From Flavobacterium sp. (GTDB taxonomy: Bacteria; Bacteroidota; Bacteroidia; Flavobacteriales; Flavobacteriaceae), in contig JAQSDU010000011.1 in NCBI GenBank assembly GCA_029946065.1, positions 62,001 through 126,000 on the forward strand: a stretch of DNA of 64,000 nt, written 5' to 3'. The translations under genes and the position numbers were made by a program. Positions 15,720 through 24,551 of the stretch are shown here, in pieces (within the stretch, counting starts at the first letter, position 1; the number at the start of each line of letters is the position of its first letter). Below the pieces are notes generated by a model. It ran no database searches and had not been told where the DNA came from. It was given only the letters and a program-made list of their open reading frames with translations.

Positions 15720-17318
15720 TTATTTTAATTTGAATCTTTGTATTTTTCCTGTTTCAGTTTTAGGCAGCATATCTAAAAAATTAATAACTCTTGGATATTT
15801 ATATGGAGCAGCTACTTCTTTGAACCACTGCTGAATATGCTTTTTCATTTCCTCTGAAGCTTTATGTTTTTCTCGAAGTACAATATGAGCGCAAACGAGC
15901 ATTCCACGTTCTTCATCAGCCAATCCAACTACCGCACATTCAAGGATATCTTCGTGTGTTAAAAGTACGCTTTCTACTTCAATTGCGGCAATATTATAAC
16001 CGGAAGATATGATCATGTCGTCACCACGTGCTACAAACCAGAAATAGCCATCTTCATCTTGACGAAAAATATCGCCTGTCAGATTCCAACCATTTTCGAC
16101 ATATTCGAGTTGTTTTTCGATGCGGTTTAAATATTTACAGCCCGTTATGCCGCGAACGGCGAGTCTTCCTGATTCATTTGTGTTGACTTTATTTCCGTTT
16201 TTATCGATAATTTTAGCTTCATAACCAGTAATCGCCAAGCCAGTTGCGCCAGGCTTCATATTATTTTCATTTGACGATATGAAAATATGTAGCATTTCAG
16301 TAGCGCCAATACCGTCAATAATTTTGAGTCCTGTAGCGTTATTCCAGTCTTCCCATACTTTTAACGGCAATGTTTCTCCGGCGGACACACATTTACGAAG
16401 ACTAGAAATATCAAAATCGGCTACTTTTGTGGTTAAAATGCGATAAGCTGTTGGTGCCGTAAAACAAATCGAAATTTTATGTTCTTGAATAGCTTTGAGT
16501 AGTAAATCCGGGCTTGGTTTTTCCATCAAAAAAGTAGAAGCACCGAAGTACATTGGGAATAATACCAATCCGCCCAAGCCAAAGGTAAATCCGAGTGGCG
16601 GACTTCCTGCGAAAATATCTTCAGGTTTTGGCTGCAGCGAGTAAGCAGGAAAGGCGTTGCAGATATTCAGGATATCCTTGTGATAATGTGCTGTCATTTT
16701 TGGCAATCCGGTTGTTCCGGAAGTAAAACCGATTAAAGCGATACTATCAGCTTTTGAATGAAAATTAGTGAAAATTTCAGGCTTTCCGGCAGCTAAATCT
16801 TCTAAATCAGAGTTTGCTTTTTCTGTTCCGTCATAAAAACAAGTTTTCAGTAAAAAAGAAGATTTTACTAAATCCATTTCTTCCCGCAAATGCACGTCAC
16901 ATAGGGCATGAGAAATCTCGGCGCAGTCAATAATCGTCGTCAATTCTTTAGAACGTAGCAATGGCATTGTCGCCACGACGATACCTCCGGCTTTTAAAAC
17001 TGCGTACCAAGAGGCAACCATCATTGGATTATTGGCGGAACGGATTAAGACGCGGTTTCCCGATTTCAATCCTAAATCTTCCACCAAAACATGTGCAATT
17101 TGATTGGCTTTTTTATATAAATCGTCGTAAGTCCAGTTTTTTTCGAAAGTCCGCAAGCAAATAGCCTCACCGTTACCATTTTTCACATGAAAATCAAGAA
17201 GTCTTGCTACACAATTGAGCATTTCCGGATGTTGGAATTGTGCTGCGTCTATATATTCCGGCTGTAAATCCAGTGGTGGTAAACTTTCGTGTGCAAAATT
17301 GTCTTCGTAATGTTTCAT
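15720..17318 (-). CDS. Benzoate-family acyl-CoA ligase (2-aminobenzoate/salicylate-CoA ligase-like)
   Basis: A 532-residue ANL-superfamily enzyme. It carries the P-loop 'GFTSGTTGLPKMTAH', the A5 block 'DGIGATEMLHIF', the A7 block 'LTGDIFRQDEDGYFWF', the A8 hinge 'RGDDMIISSGYNI' and the catalytic Lys in 'KTETGKIQRFKLK'. The benzoate-CoA ligase subfamily activates aromatic acids with ATP and CoA. The following gene order (aminobenzoyl/salicylyl-CoA monooxygenase, thioesterase) points to anthranilate or salicylate. ATG at 17318 is preferred; an in-frame ATG at 17351 would add 11 residues. Confidence 0.88.
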   Translation of the reverse strand: MKHYEDNFAHESLPPLDLQPEYIDAAQFQHPEMLNCVARLLDFHVKNGNGEAICLRTFEKNWTYDDLYKKANQIAHVLVEDLGLKSGNRVLIRSANNPMMVASWYAVLKAGGIVVATMPLLRSKELTTIIDCAEISHALCDVHLREEMDLVKSSFLLKTCFYDGTEKANSDLEDLAAGKPEIFTNFHSKADSIALIGFTSGTTGLPKMTAHYHKDILNICNAFPAYSLQPKPEDIFAGSPPLGFTFGLGGLVLFPMYFGASTFLMEKPSPDLLLKAIQEHKISICFTAPTAYRILTTKVADFDISSLRKCVSAGETLPLKVWEDWNNATGLKIIDGIGATEMLHIFISSNENNMKPGATGLAITGYEAKIIDKNGNKVNTNESGRLAVRGITGCKYLNRIEKQLEYVENGWNLTGDIFRQDEDGYFWFVARGDDMIISSGYNIAAIEVESVLLTHEDILECAVVGLADEERGMLVCAHIVLREKHKASEEMKKHIQQWFKEVAAPYKYPRVINFLDMLPKTETGKIQRFKLK

Positions 17319-17360
17319 AGTATTTTCGCTTGCAAAGACGCTAAGTCGCATAGTTTGGTT

Positions 17361-19703
17361 TTACTTTTTTTTATGAGAATCGGGTTTGAACGCCTTCTTC
17401 ATGCCTTCGTTCATTTTCCTTTCTGCCGCTTTTAATTGGTATTGTGGCGATATTGCCCCTTTATATTGCACGGGAATATCATTCGCTTCAAATCCTTCAT
17501 AAGCTTGTGCGTTGCGAACAAAATTCGGGTCTAACAATAATGGTTTTCCTAAAGCAACAATATCGGCACGACCGTTCAGAATTATGGTATTGATTTGGTC
17601 AATGTCTTGTATAAAACCTGCAGTTATCGTTGGAATTTCGACAGTATTTCTAATAGTATCAGAAAATGGTGTTTGCCACATTCTGCCAATTTGTGGTTTT
17701 TGATAGGCGACCGTATTTCCTGTGGAAACGTCAATAATGTCAGCTCCGGCATTTTTAAAAGCGATGGCAATAGAAAGCACATCTGCTTCGGAAATACCAT
17801 TTTCTGCCCAATCAACGGCGGAAATCCTTACAGAAATTGGTTTTTCTTTAGGGAATATATTCCTGATTTCATTGAAAACACGCAGTGGAAATTTCAGTCT
17901 GTTTTCAATTGTCCCTCCAAATGCATCATTTCGAATATTGGTCAAAGGTGATAAGAAAGAAGCTAGTAAAAATCCGTGATGCGCTTGCAATTCAATCATA
18001 TCGAAACCAGCTTCATTGGCATTTTTGGCGGCCGTTGCGAATTGAGAGACGATATTATCCATATCTTCCAAAGTCATTTCTCTCGGAATTGCAGTTTGTT
18101 CATGGAAAGGAATCGGCGACGCAGCAAACAATTTCCATTGATTTTCTAGCGCAATACTGGCACCTTTCCAAGGCTCGAGAACGGCACCTTTCCGACCACA
18201 ATGACCCAATTGAATTCCGATTTTACATTGTGTATATTGATGTATAAAATCATTTATTTTTTTCCAACTAAGTACTTGTTTTTTAGTATAAATACCTGCA
18301 TCACCTTTAGTAATACGTCCAATTTCTGAAACAGCGGTCATTTCCGTAATAAGCAATCCTAATCCACTCAATGCACGACTGGTGTAATGTGTAAAATGCC
18401 AGTCGTTTACGATTCCGTTTTCGGCACAATATTGTCCCATAGCACTCATAGCAATCCTATTCTGTAAAGTCATTTCTCGCAAGGAAAAAGGCGTAAAAGC
18501 GGCTGGTGTATTTGTATTTTGACTTTGCTGAAATGTATTGAATTCTGCCAAAACTTTGTCGGTAAATGATTTATCGCGAAGTCTAAGGTTTTCATAAGTG
18601 ACTTTCTTCGCTCGTGTCATAACGCCAAAAGCAAACTGATAAAACGGATGTTTGATATGACGGTCCATATTTTCGAACCATTCCAGCGATACGTTGGCGG
18701 CGTATTGTATCATTTCGACACGGTTACGTCTCGCTTTTTCGTATTGTTCAAACGCTGCAGTCACATCATTTTGATTGGCGACCACCGCATCTGATAAACC
18801 GATAGCACATTCCATAGCGAGTTTAGTTCCTGAACCGATAGAGTAGTGGGCTGTGGCTTTGGCATCGCCTAAAAGAACAATATTGTCTTTGTACCATTTT
18901 TCATTGGTCACATGTGGGAATTGCCGCCAATGCGATTTGTTGGAAATAAGTCCGTGCCCTTCGAGTTCTTCTTTGAATATTTCAGCAATTTTGCTAATCG
19001 TATCTTCTTCGTTCGTCACTTCAAAACCGGCATTTTGCCACGTAGCATCGCTACATTCAAAAATCCACGTACTCATCCCTTCCTGGTATTGGTAGGTGTG
19101 TGCAACGAAAGTCCCGAATGTTGTTGTACGGAAGAAATAGGTAAACGCATCTAAAGGTTTTGTAGAGCCTAACCAGACGAATCGGTTTTTTTTTAGTTCG
19201 ACTTTTGTACGGAAATCAGTAGCAAATTGGGTGCGAATTGCACTTCCGATACCGTCGCAGGCTACAATAATATCCGCATTATCAAATTGTGATAAATCAT
19301 CAATATTGTGTTCAAAGTGAAGATTGACACCTACTTCCGTACATCTTTGCTGTAATAATTGCAAAAGTGTTTTCCTGGAGCAACCACAAAAACCATTGCC
19401 GGTAATGCGCACAATTTCGCCATCTCGGGCTACATCGAGGTCGTCCCAATATGCAAATTTACTTCTAATTAAATCGTAGGATTTCGGATCCCGTGTTAAG
19501 AATTCACTCAGCGTTTCATCGGAAAATACAACGCCAAAGCCAAAACTGTCATCAGATTTATTGCGTTCATACACATCAATTTGACAATCTGGCATTGCTT
19601 TTTTAGTAAGTATGGCAAAGTAAAGTCCGCCTGGACCGCCGCCAATAACCGTTATCTTTCGCACATTAGTCCCTAAAGCGGGAATTATATCTGTATTTAT
19701 CAT
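17361..19703 (-). CDS. Fused aryl-CoA FAD monooxygenase / OYE-type reductase
   Basis: A 780-residue two-domain protein. Residues 15-370 are a PHBH-type FAD monooxygenase (ITVIGGGPGGLYFA at 18-31; 'VLLGDAKATAHYSIGSGTKL' as the second FAD motif). Residues 385-760 are an Old Yellow Enzyme barrel ('FTPFSLREMTLQNRIAMSAM', 'IQLGHCGRKGA', 'ELQAHHGFLLASFLSP'). This fusion is known from 2-aminobenzoyl-CoA monooxygenase/reductase of Azoarcus evansii and from proteins annotated as salicylyl-CoA 5-hydroxylase/oxidoreductase. It should hydroxylate C5 of the aryl-CoA. The start at 19703 overlaps the upstream stop (ATGA); a start at 19745 would overlap more and lacks support. Confidence 0.88.
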   Translation of the reverse strand: MINTDIIPALGTNVRKITVIGGGPGGLYFAILTKKAMPDCQIDVYERNKSDDSFGFGVVFSDETLSEFLTRDPKSYDLIRSKFAYWDDLDVARDGEIVRITGNGFCGCSRKTLLQLLQQRCTEVGVNLHFEHNIDDLSQFDNADIIVACDGIGSAIRTQFATDFRTKVELKKNRFVWLGSTKPLDAFTYFFRTTTFGTFVAHTYQYQEGMSTWIFECSDATWQNAGFEVTNEEDTISKIAEIFKEELEGHGLISNKSHWRQFPHVTNEKWYKDNIVLLGDAKATAHYSIGSGTKLAMECAIGLSDAVVANQNDVTAAFEQYEKARRNRVEMIQYAANVSLEWFENMDRHIKHPFYQFAFGVMTRAKKVTYENLRLRDKSFTDKVLAEFNTFQQSQNTNTPAAFTPFSLREMTLQNRIAMSAMGQYCAENGIVNDWHFTHYTSRALSGLGLLITEMTAVSEIGRITKGDAGIYTKKQVLSWKKINDFIHQYTQCKIGIQLGHCGRKGAVLEPWKGASIALENQWKLFAASPIPFHEQTAIPREMTLEDMDNIVSQFATAAKNANEAGFDMIELQAHHGFLLASFLSPLTNIRNDAFGGTIENRLKFPLRVFNEIRNIFPKEKPISVRISAVDWAENGISEADVLSIAIAFKNAGADIIDVSTGNTVAYQKPQIGRMWQTPFSDTIRNTVEIPTITAGFIQDIDQINTIILNGRADIVALGKPLLLDPNFVRNAQAYEGFEANDIPVQYKGAISPQYQLKAAERKMNEGMKKAFKPDSHKKK

Positions 19704-20305
19704 GATCGTTTTACGGCGAAAAGTTCCCCAATTCTTGAATACCATGCACCTGCCAATCTTGAAATGGGTTGGTAATGGTCCATATCAATCTTATAATTTT
19801 CTAGCAGAATCTTGTCGTCGATATGCATCATTACAATCCTTCCAATCATAATAGTGGCGCCTCCGAATTTGTGATTTTCGAGCGAATAATGATGCACGAG
19901 TTCGCACTCAAAAGTGATTGCACATTCTTTCACTCGCATAGGTTTTATCTTTTCAGAAGCTATTGGCGTAACACCGGCGTGAACGAATTCATCTTCATCG
20001 GGATGGAGTGCCTGAGAAGTCATATTCATTTTCTCAACAAGCTCTTCGGTGACCATATTAACAACGAATTGTTTGGTTGCCAGAACGTTATTCAGCGTGT
20101 CTTTATTGGTGTTATTGCCTCTTGCCGCGGAGAACATCACATGAGGCGGATCATCCCCAACAGCATTAAAAAACGAAAAAGGGGCGAGGTTGTTGATGCC
20201 GTCTTCGCTAATACTCGAAATCCAACCTATAGGACGCGGAATCACAGCCCCGGTAAGCAGTTTGTATATAGCAGATTGGTCTAAATTATTCGGGTCAAGT
20301 TGCAT
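19700..20305 (-). CDS. Flavin reductase-like FMN-binding protein, first gene of aromatic operon
   Basis: A 201-residue protein of the DIM6/NTAB flavin reductase-like split-barrel family: 'LLTGAVIPRPIGWISSISED' is the usual FMN-contacting block, then 'LAPFSFFNAVGDDPPHVMFS'. It may supply reduced flavin to the monooxygenase/OYE fusion, or act as an independent flavoenzyme. The ATG at 20305 is chosen over one at 20347 because the domain begins directly after it. It is divergent from the transporter gene (158-bp gap), so this gap should hold the operon promoter. Confidence 0.8.
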   Translation of the reverse strand: MQLDPNNLDQSAIYKLLTGAVIPRPIGWISSISEDGINNLAPFSFFNAVGDDPPHVMFSAARGNNTNKDTLNNVLATKQFVVNMVTEELVEKMNMTSQALHPDEDEFVHAGVTPIASEKIKPMRVKECAITFECELVHHYSLENHKFGGATIMIGRIVMMHIDDKILLENYKIDMDHYQPISRLAGAWYSRIGELFAVKRS

Positions 20306-20463
20306 TAGTGGTTTGTTTATACAAATAAAATAAAAAAAACAGAACAATTTTTATTAATTACACTGTTTTTGGAACTTTAGTTTATGAATTTGTTAAAATA
20401 ATAGCAGTTCGATATTATTAAATCTGTTATTTTTACTTCACAACATCAATATAAAAAGCGCCA

Positions 20464-21966
20464 ATGACTGAAACATCAACAAAAGGCATTTGGAAAGTAA
20501 TTTCCGCGTCTTCCATGGGAACACTTATAGAATGGTATGATTTTTATATTTTCGGAAGTTTAGCCGTTGTGCTCTCTACAAAATTTTTTCCTACAGATAA
20601 TCCAACAGCTGCGTTTCTTTCTACTTTGGCAACTTTTGCGGCAGGTTTTATTGTAAGACCATTTGGCGCGTTGTTCTTTGGCAGATTGGGTGATTTAATC
20701 GGACGGAAATATACGTTCATGGTTACACTGCTTTTGATGGGCGGAGCGACTTTCCTAATTGGATGCGTGCCAAGTTTTGAAACCATTGGTTATATGGCAC
20801 CGATTTTAGTACTGCTGTTGCGATTATTGCAAGGATTGGCATTAGGTGGAGAATATGGTGGTGCAGCAACTTATGTAGCAGAACACGCACCGAAAGGACA
20901 GAAAGGTTATTGGACTTCTTGGATTCAAACTACGGCCACCGCTGGTTTGTTTGTTTCGCTGATGGTAATTTTACTTACTAAAAAAACACTTTCGCCCGAA
21001 GCTTTTGACGAATGGGGTTGGAGAATTCCATTTTGGGTTTCGATTATTATGGTTTTTGTGTCCTATTTGATCCGAAAAAAAATGCATGAATCACCCGCTT
21101 TCGCTAAAGCAAAGGCAGAAGGTAAAACCAGTAAAAATCCGCTAAAGGAAAGTTTTGGCAACCGCTATAATCTCAAATTTGTACTGCTCGCTTTGTTTGG
21201 TGCTACAATGGGACAGGGCGTTGTTTGGTATACCGGCCAGTTTTATGCGATGAGTTTTATAAAAACAGTAATGAATGTCGATGCGATGCAAGCAGATGAA
21301 TTAATGGGAATTGCGCTGCTTTTGGGTACGCCATTTTTTGTTTTTTTCGGGTGGCTGAGCGATAAAATCGGGCGGAAAAGCATTATGATGACAGGAATGT
21401 TGCTTGCCATTTTTTGCTATCGCCCAATCTACGCAAAGATGTATGAAACTACGAACCTTAAAATTAAATCCGAATTTACATCTTCTATTTTAAAGACATT
21501 GCACCCAAAACCTGATTTAATAGTGACTACCTTTGTCTATAAATATGATGATAAAACAACATCCACTAGCGTAGTTGCAATGGATCGCTCGAAGCATCCT
21601 TTAGTTCCTGAAATCAAATCGACTGTTACTATAGTCAACAATCATGATAAATGGCTGCTGATTTTTCTCGTTTGGATTCAAGTGATTTTCGTAACGATGG
21701 TTTATGGACCAATTGCCGCCTTTTTGGTCGAAATGTTCCCGATGAAAATCCGATACACTTCCATGTCGTTACCTTATCATATTGGCAACGGAATTTTTGG
21801 CGGACTGCTTCCAGCGATTTCTACTTACCTCGTCACGAATGCTAAAAACAACAGCAACCCAGAATTCTATCTCGAAGGGCTTTGGTACCCGATCATCATT
21901 GCGGCAATAAGTTTTGTAATTGGAATGGTTTATTTGGGCAGAAAAAATAATACTTCAAACGATTAA
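20464..21966 (+). CDS. MFS transporter, metabolite:H+ symporter (MHS) family
   Basis: A 500-residue inner-membrane carrier with about 12 helices. MHS-type motifs are 'IEWYDFYIFGSLAVV' in TM1, 'GRLGDLIGRKYTFM' in the 2-3 loop, and 'RLLQGLALGGEYGGAATY' in TM4. An unusual hydrophilic insert of about 70 residues (about 325-395) lies between late helices. MHS carriers import organic acids with protons. It is divergent from the aromatic operon but is followed 3 bp later by DUF6814 and then acs, so it may carry an aromatic acid or a short-chain acid such as acetate. Confidence 0.88.
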   Translation: MTETSTKGIWKVISASSMGTLIEWYDFYIFGSLAVVLSTKFFPTDNPTAAFLSTLATFAAGFIVRPFGALFFGRLGDLIGRKYTFMVTLLLMGGATFLIGCVPSFETIGYMAPILVLLLRLLQGLALGGEYGGAATYVAEHAPKGQKGYWTSWIQTTATAGLFVSLMVILLTKKTLSPEAFDEWGWRIPFWVSIIMVFVSYLIRKKMHESPAFAKAKAEGKTSKNPLKESFGNRYNLKFVLLALFGATMGQGVVWYTGQFYAMSFIKTVMNVDAMQADELMGIALLLGTPFFVFFGWLSDKIGRKSIMMTGMLLAIFCYRPIYAKMYETTNLKIKSEFTSSILKTLHPKPDLIVTTFVYKYDDKTTSTSVVAMDRSKHPLVPEIKSTVTIVNNHDKWLLIFLVWIQVIFVTMVYGPIAAFLVEMFPMKIRYTSMSLPYHIGNGIFGGLLPAISTYLVTNAKNNSNPEFYLEGLWYPIIIAAISFVIGMVYLGRKNNTSND

Positions 21967-21969
21967 TTT

Positions 21970-22203
21970 ATGGACACAATTAAAAGAATATTGGGTGTTT
22001 TATGGATTGCTTTGGCACTCGCAGCGGCTTATTTTTGTGTATTTATTTTTGGATTACCAAAGTTCAATACAGGAAAACAAGACGATTTGGTTTTTGGAAT
22101 CATTATCGTTTTTGTATTGACGCCTCTAATTGTTTTGGGATTAGGCACTTTCGGATATTTTGCATTGATTGGCGCCTATAACCACAAAGACACAGAGGCA
22201 TAG
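21970..22203 (+). CDS. DUF6814 family small membrane protein
   Basis: A 77-residue protein with two membrane helices (about 7-27 and 43-66). It matches a small Bacteroidota family found beside MFS transporters and acetyl-CoA synthetase. It starts 3 bp after the transporter stop codon, so the two are likely translated together, and it may be an accessory subunit. This is inference from context. Confidence 0.7.
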   Translation: MDTIKRILGVLWIALALAAAYFCVFIFGLPKFNTGKQDDLVFGIIIVFVLTPLIVLGLGTFGYFALIGAYNHKDTEA

Positions 22204-22296
22204 AGATTATTTTTAAAGTACTTGCCTTAAATACACAATAATCGATTCACAACACAAATTGAAAAAATAATCCTATTTTTTTACACATCTAATACC

Positions 22297-22304
22297 TAAA
22301 TTTG
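22297..22304 (+). promoter_or_regulatory. Putative -10 box of acs
   Basis: TAAATTTG matches TAnnTTTG 20 bp before the acs start, suggesting acs has its own promoter rather than depending on the transporter gene. No clear -33 TTG. Confidence 0.4.
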
Positions 22305-22324
22305 ACTGCAAATCTATACTACCA

Positions 22325-24232
22325 ATGAGCTATTATAAAATCGACTCCCTAGAGCAATATTTCAAACATTATAACAAATCCATTCGTGAACCAAGAAAAT
22401 TCTGGGGCAAGATTGCCGAAGAAAACTTCACTTGGTACCAGCAATGGGAAAAAGTAGTCGAATTCAACATGGCGGATGCAGACGTAAAATGGTTCGTTGA
22501 TGCCAAAGTAAATATCGTAAAAAACTGTATCGATCGCCATCTGGCAAGACGTGGTAACAAAACAGCCATTATTTTTGAACCTAATGACCCTAAAGAAGAA
22601 GCGCAGCATATCACCTATAACGAATTGCACCAAAAAGTCTGTAAAATGGCAAATGTACTCCGCGAGCAAGGTATAGAAAAAGGCGATCGCGTTTGCATTT
22701 ATTTGCCAATGATTCCAGAATTGGCGGTAGCTGTTTTGGCATGTGCGAGAATTGGTGCGATTCACTCCGTGGTTTTCGCAGGTTTTTCAGCCGCGGCAGT
22801 CGCCACACGCATTAATGATTCTGAATGCAAAATGGTCATTACCTCCGATGGTGGATATCGCGGCAACAAAACAATTGAACTGAAAAGTATCATCGATGAA
22901 GCGTTAATCAACTGTCCATCCGTAAAAACGGTGCTGGTTGCCAAACGCACAAATTCTAATGTAAAAATGACCAGTGGTCGCGATATATGGCTACAGCCGC
23001 TTTTGGACGAAGCTTCGGATAACAACGTTGCAGAGATCATGGATGCAGAAGATCCATTATTCATTCTATACACTTCCGGCTCGACCGGAAAGCCAAAGGG
23101 AATGGTGCATACAACGGCTGGTTATATGGTTTATACGGCATATACGTTTAAGAATATTTTTAATTATGAAGAAAATGATGTGTATTGGTGTACCGCAGAT
23201 ATTGGCTGGATAACCGGACATTCGTATATTTTATATGGTCCATTGCTCAACGGTGCGACAACCGTTATTTTTGAAGGCGTGCCGTCATATCCTGATTTTA
23301 GCCGTTTTTGGGAAGTGATCGAAAAACACAAAGTCAGTCAGTTTTATACAGCGCCAACCGCCATTCGAGCATTGGCAAAAGAAAGCATTGATTATGTGCA
23401 GCGTTTTCCATTGAAATCGTTGAAAGTCATTGGCTCTGTTGGCGAGCCCATCAATGAAGAAGCTTGGCACTGGTATAATGACCACGTTGGAGGCAAACGT
23501 TGTCCGCTTGTGGATACTTGGTGGCAAACGGAAACGGGCGGTATTATGATTTCACCTATCCCATTTGTAACGCCTACCAAACCTACTTATGCAACTTTAC
23601 CATTGCCTGGAATCCAACCCGTTTTAATGGATGAAAAGCGCAATGAAATTGAAGGCAATCAAGTGGTAGGAAGCTTGTGCATTAAATTCCCTTGGCCGGC
23701 AATTGCAAGAACGATTTGGGGCGATCATAAAAGGTATAAAGACACTTATTTTTCAACTTTCCCGGGTAAATATTTTACTGGCGATGGTGCGCTTCGCGAT
23801 GAAGTGGGTTATTACCGTATTACAGGTCGCGTCGATGACGTAATTATCGTTTCCGGACATAACCTTGGAACGGCTCCGATTGAAGACGCCATCAATGAAC
23901 ATCCGGCGGTTGCAGAAAGTGCGATCGTAGGTTTTCCGCATGATGTAAAAGGCAATGCACTGTATGGTTTCATCATTTTAAAAGACACTGGTGAAAGCCG
24001 CGACAAGAATAATTTATCCAACGAAATTAACCAAATCATTTCCAATCAAATTGGTCCGATTGCTAAGCTTGATAAAATTCAGTTTGTGTCAGGACTGCCA
24101 AAAACGCGCTCAGGTAAAATTATGCGCCGTATTTTGAGGAAGATTGCAGAAGGTGATTTTTCTAATTTCGGCGATATTTCTACGCTACTGAATCCCGAGA
24201 TTGTGGAAGAAATTAAAGTAGGGAAAATTTGA
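22325..24232 (+). CDS. acs: Acetyl-CoA synthetase
   Basis: A 635-residue AMP-forming acetate-CoA ligase, full length. N-terminal ACAS domain ('FWGKIAEENFTWYQQWEKVV'), ATP P-loop 'ILYTSGSTGKPKGMVHTT', acetate-pocket region 'DVYWCTADIGWITGHSYILY', the 'WWQTETGG' signature, hinge 'GRVDDVIIVSGHNLGT', and C-terminal acetylatable Lys in 'PKTRSGKIMRRILRK'. It scavenges acetate into acetyl-CoA. It follows the MHS transporter and DUF6814, a set that suggests uptake and activation of acetate or a similar acid. Confidence 0.95.
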   Translation: MSYYKIDSLEQYFKHYNKSIREPRKFWGKIAEENFTWYQQWEKVVEFNMADADVKWFVDAKVNIVKNCIDRHLARRGNKTAIIFEPNDPKEEAQHITYNELHQKVCKMANVLREQGIEKGDRVCIYLPMIPELAVAVLACARIGAIHSVVFAGFSAAAVATRINDSECKMVITSDGGYRGNKTIELKSIIDEALINCPSVKTVLVAKRTNSNVKMTSGRDIWLQPLLDEASDNNVAEIMDAEDPLFILYTSGSTGKPKGMVHTTAGYMVYTAYTFKNIFNYEENDVYWCTADIGWITGHSYILYGPLLNGATTVIFEGVPSYPDFSRFWEVIEKHKVSQFYTAPTAIRALAKESIDYVQRFPLKSLKVIGSVGEPINEEAWHWYNDHVGGKRCPLVDTWWQTETGGIMISPIPFVTPTKPTYATLPLPGIQPVLMDEKRNEIEGNQVVGSLCIKFPWPAIARTIWGDHKRYKDTYFSTFPGKYFTGDGALRDEVGYYRITGRVDDVIIVSGHNLGTAPIEDAINEHPAVAESAIVGFPHDVKGNALYGFIILKDTGESRDKNNLSNEINQIISNQIGPIAKLDKIQFVSGLPKTRSGKIMRRILRKIAEGDFSNFGDISTLLNPEIVEEIKVGKI

Positions 24233-24551
24233 TATTTAATACCAATTTTTACAAGTGCTGACATTACAGTTTAGTATGGCTCGGGCCACGAATTAGCACA
24301 AATTTTATTCGTGTAAATTCGTGGCTATTTAAAAAAAAATCTATTCAGTATCTTTCATCTGTGTGCCATTTTTGTACTTGTGGCTACACAGTAGCGCATT
24401 TGGAGCATCACGATGCTTTGGGTGGCTGCCGTTTAATATATTCGGTTATATTTTTTCGTATTCGGTATAATGACGATTTTACTTCAATGTTGTAATATTT
24501 TATGCTAAAATTATAAGTATGTTATGCAACAAAGACTTAAATTTACTGATA
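24233..24551. other. Intergenic region, 319 bp
   Basis: Separates acs from the PKS cluster. It contains one copy of a dispersed palindromic repeat (24285-24325). The remainder is AT-rich, with no convincing gene; promoter elements for the PKS cluster should lie in 24440-24551 but none matches the consensus closely. Confidence 0.5.
24285..24325. repeat. Palindromic 'cacgaatt...aattcgtg' repeat, copy 2
   Basis: Arms GCCACGAATT (24285-24294) and AATTCGTGGC (24316-24325) are perfectly complementary. The left part CCACGAATTAGCACAAATT is one base different in length from a 19-mer found at 14256 and 47722. It follows acs and may terminate it. Confidence 0.6.
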
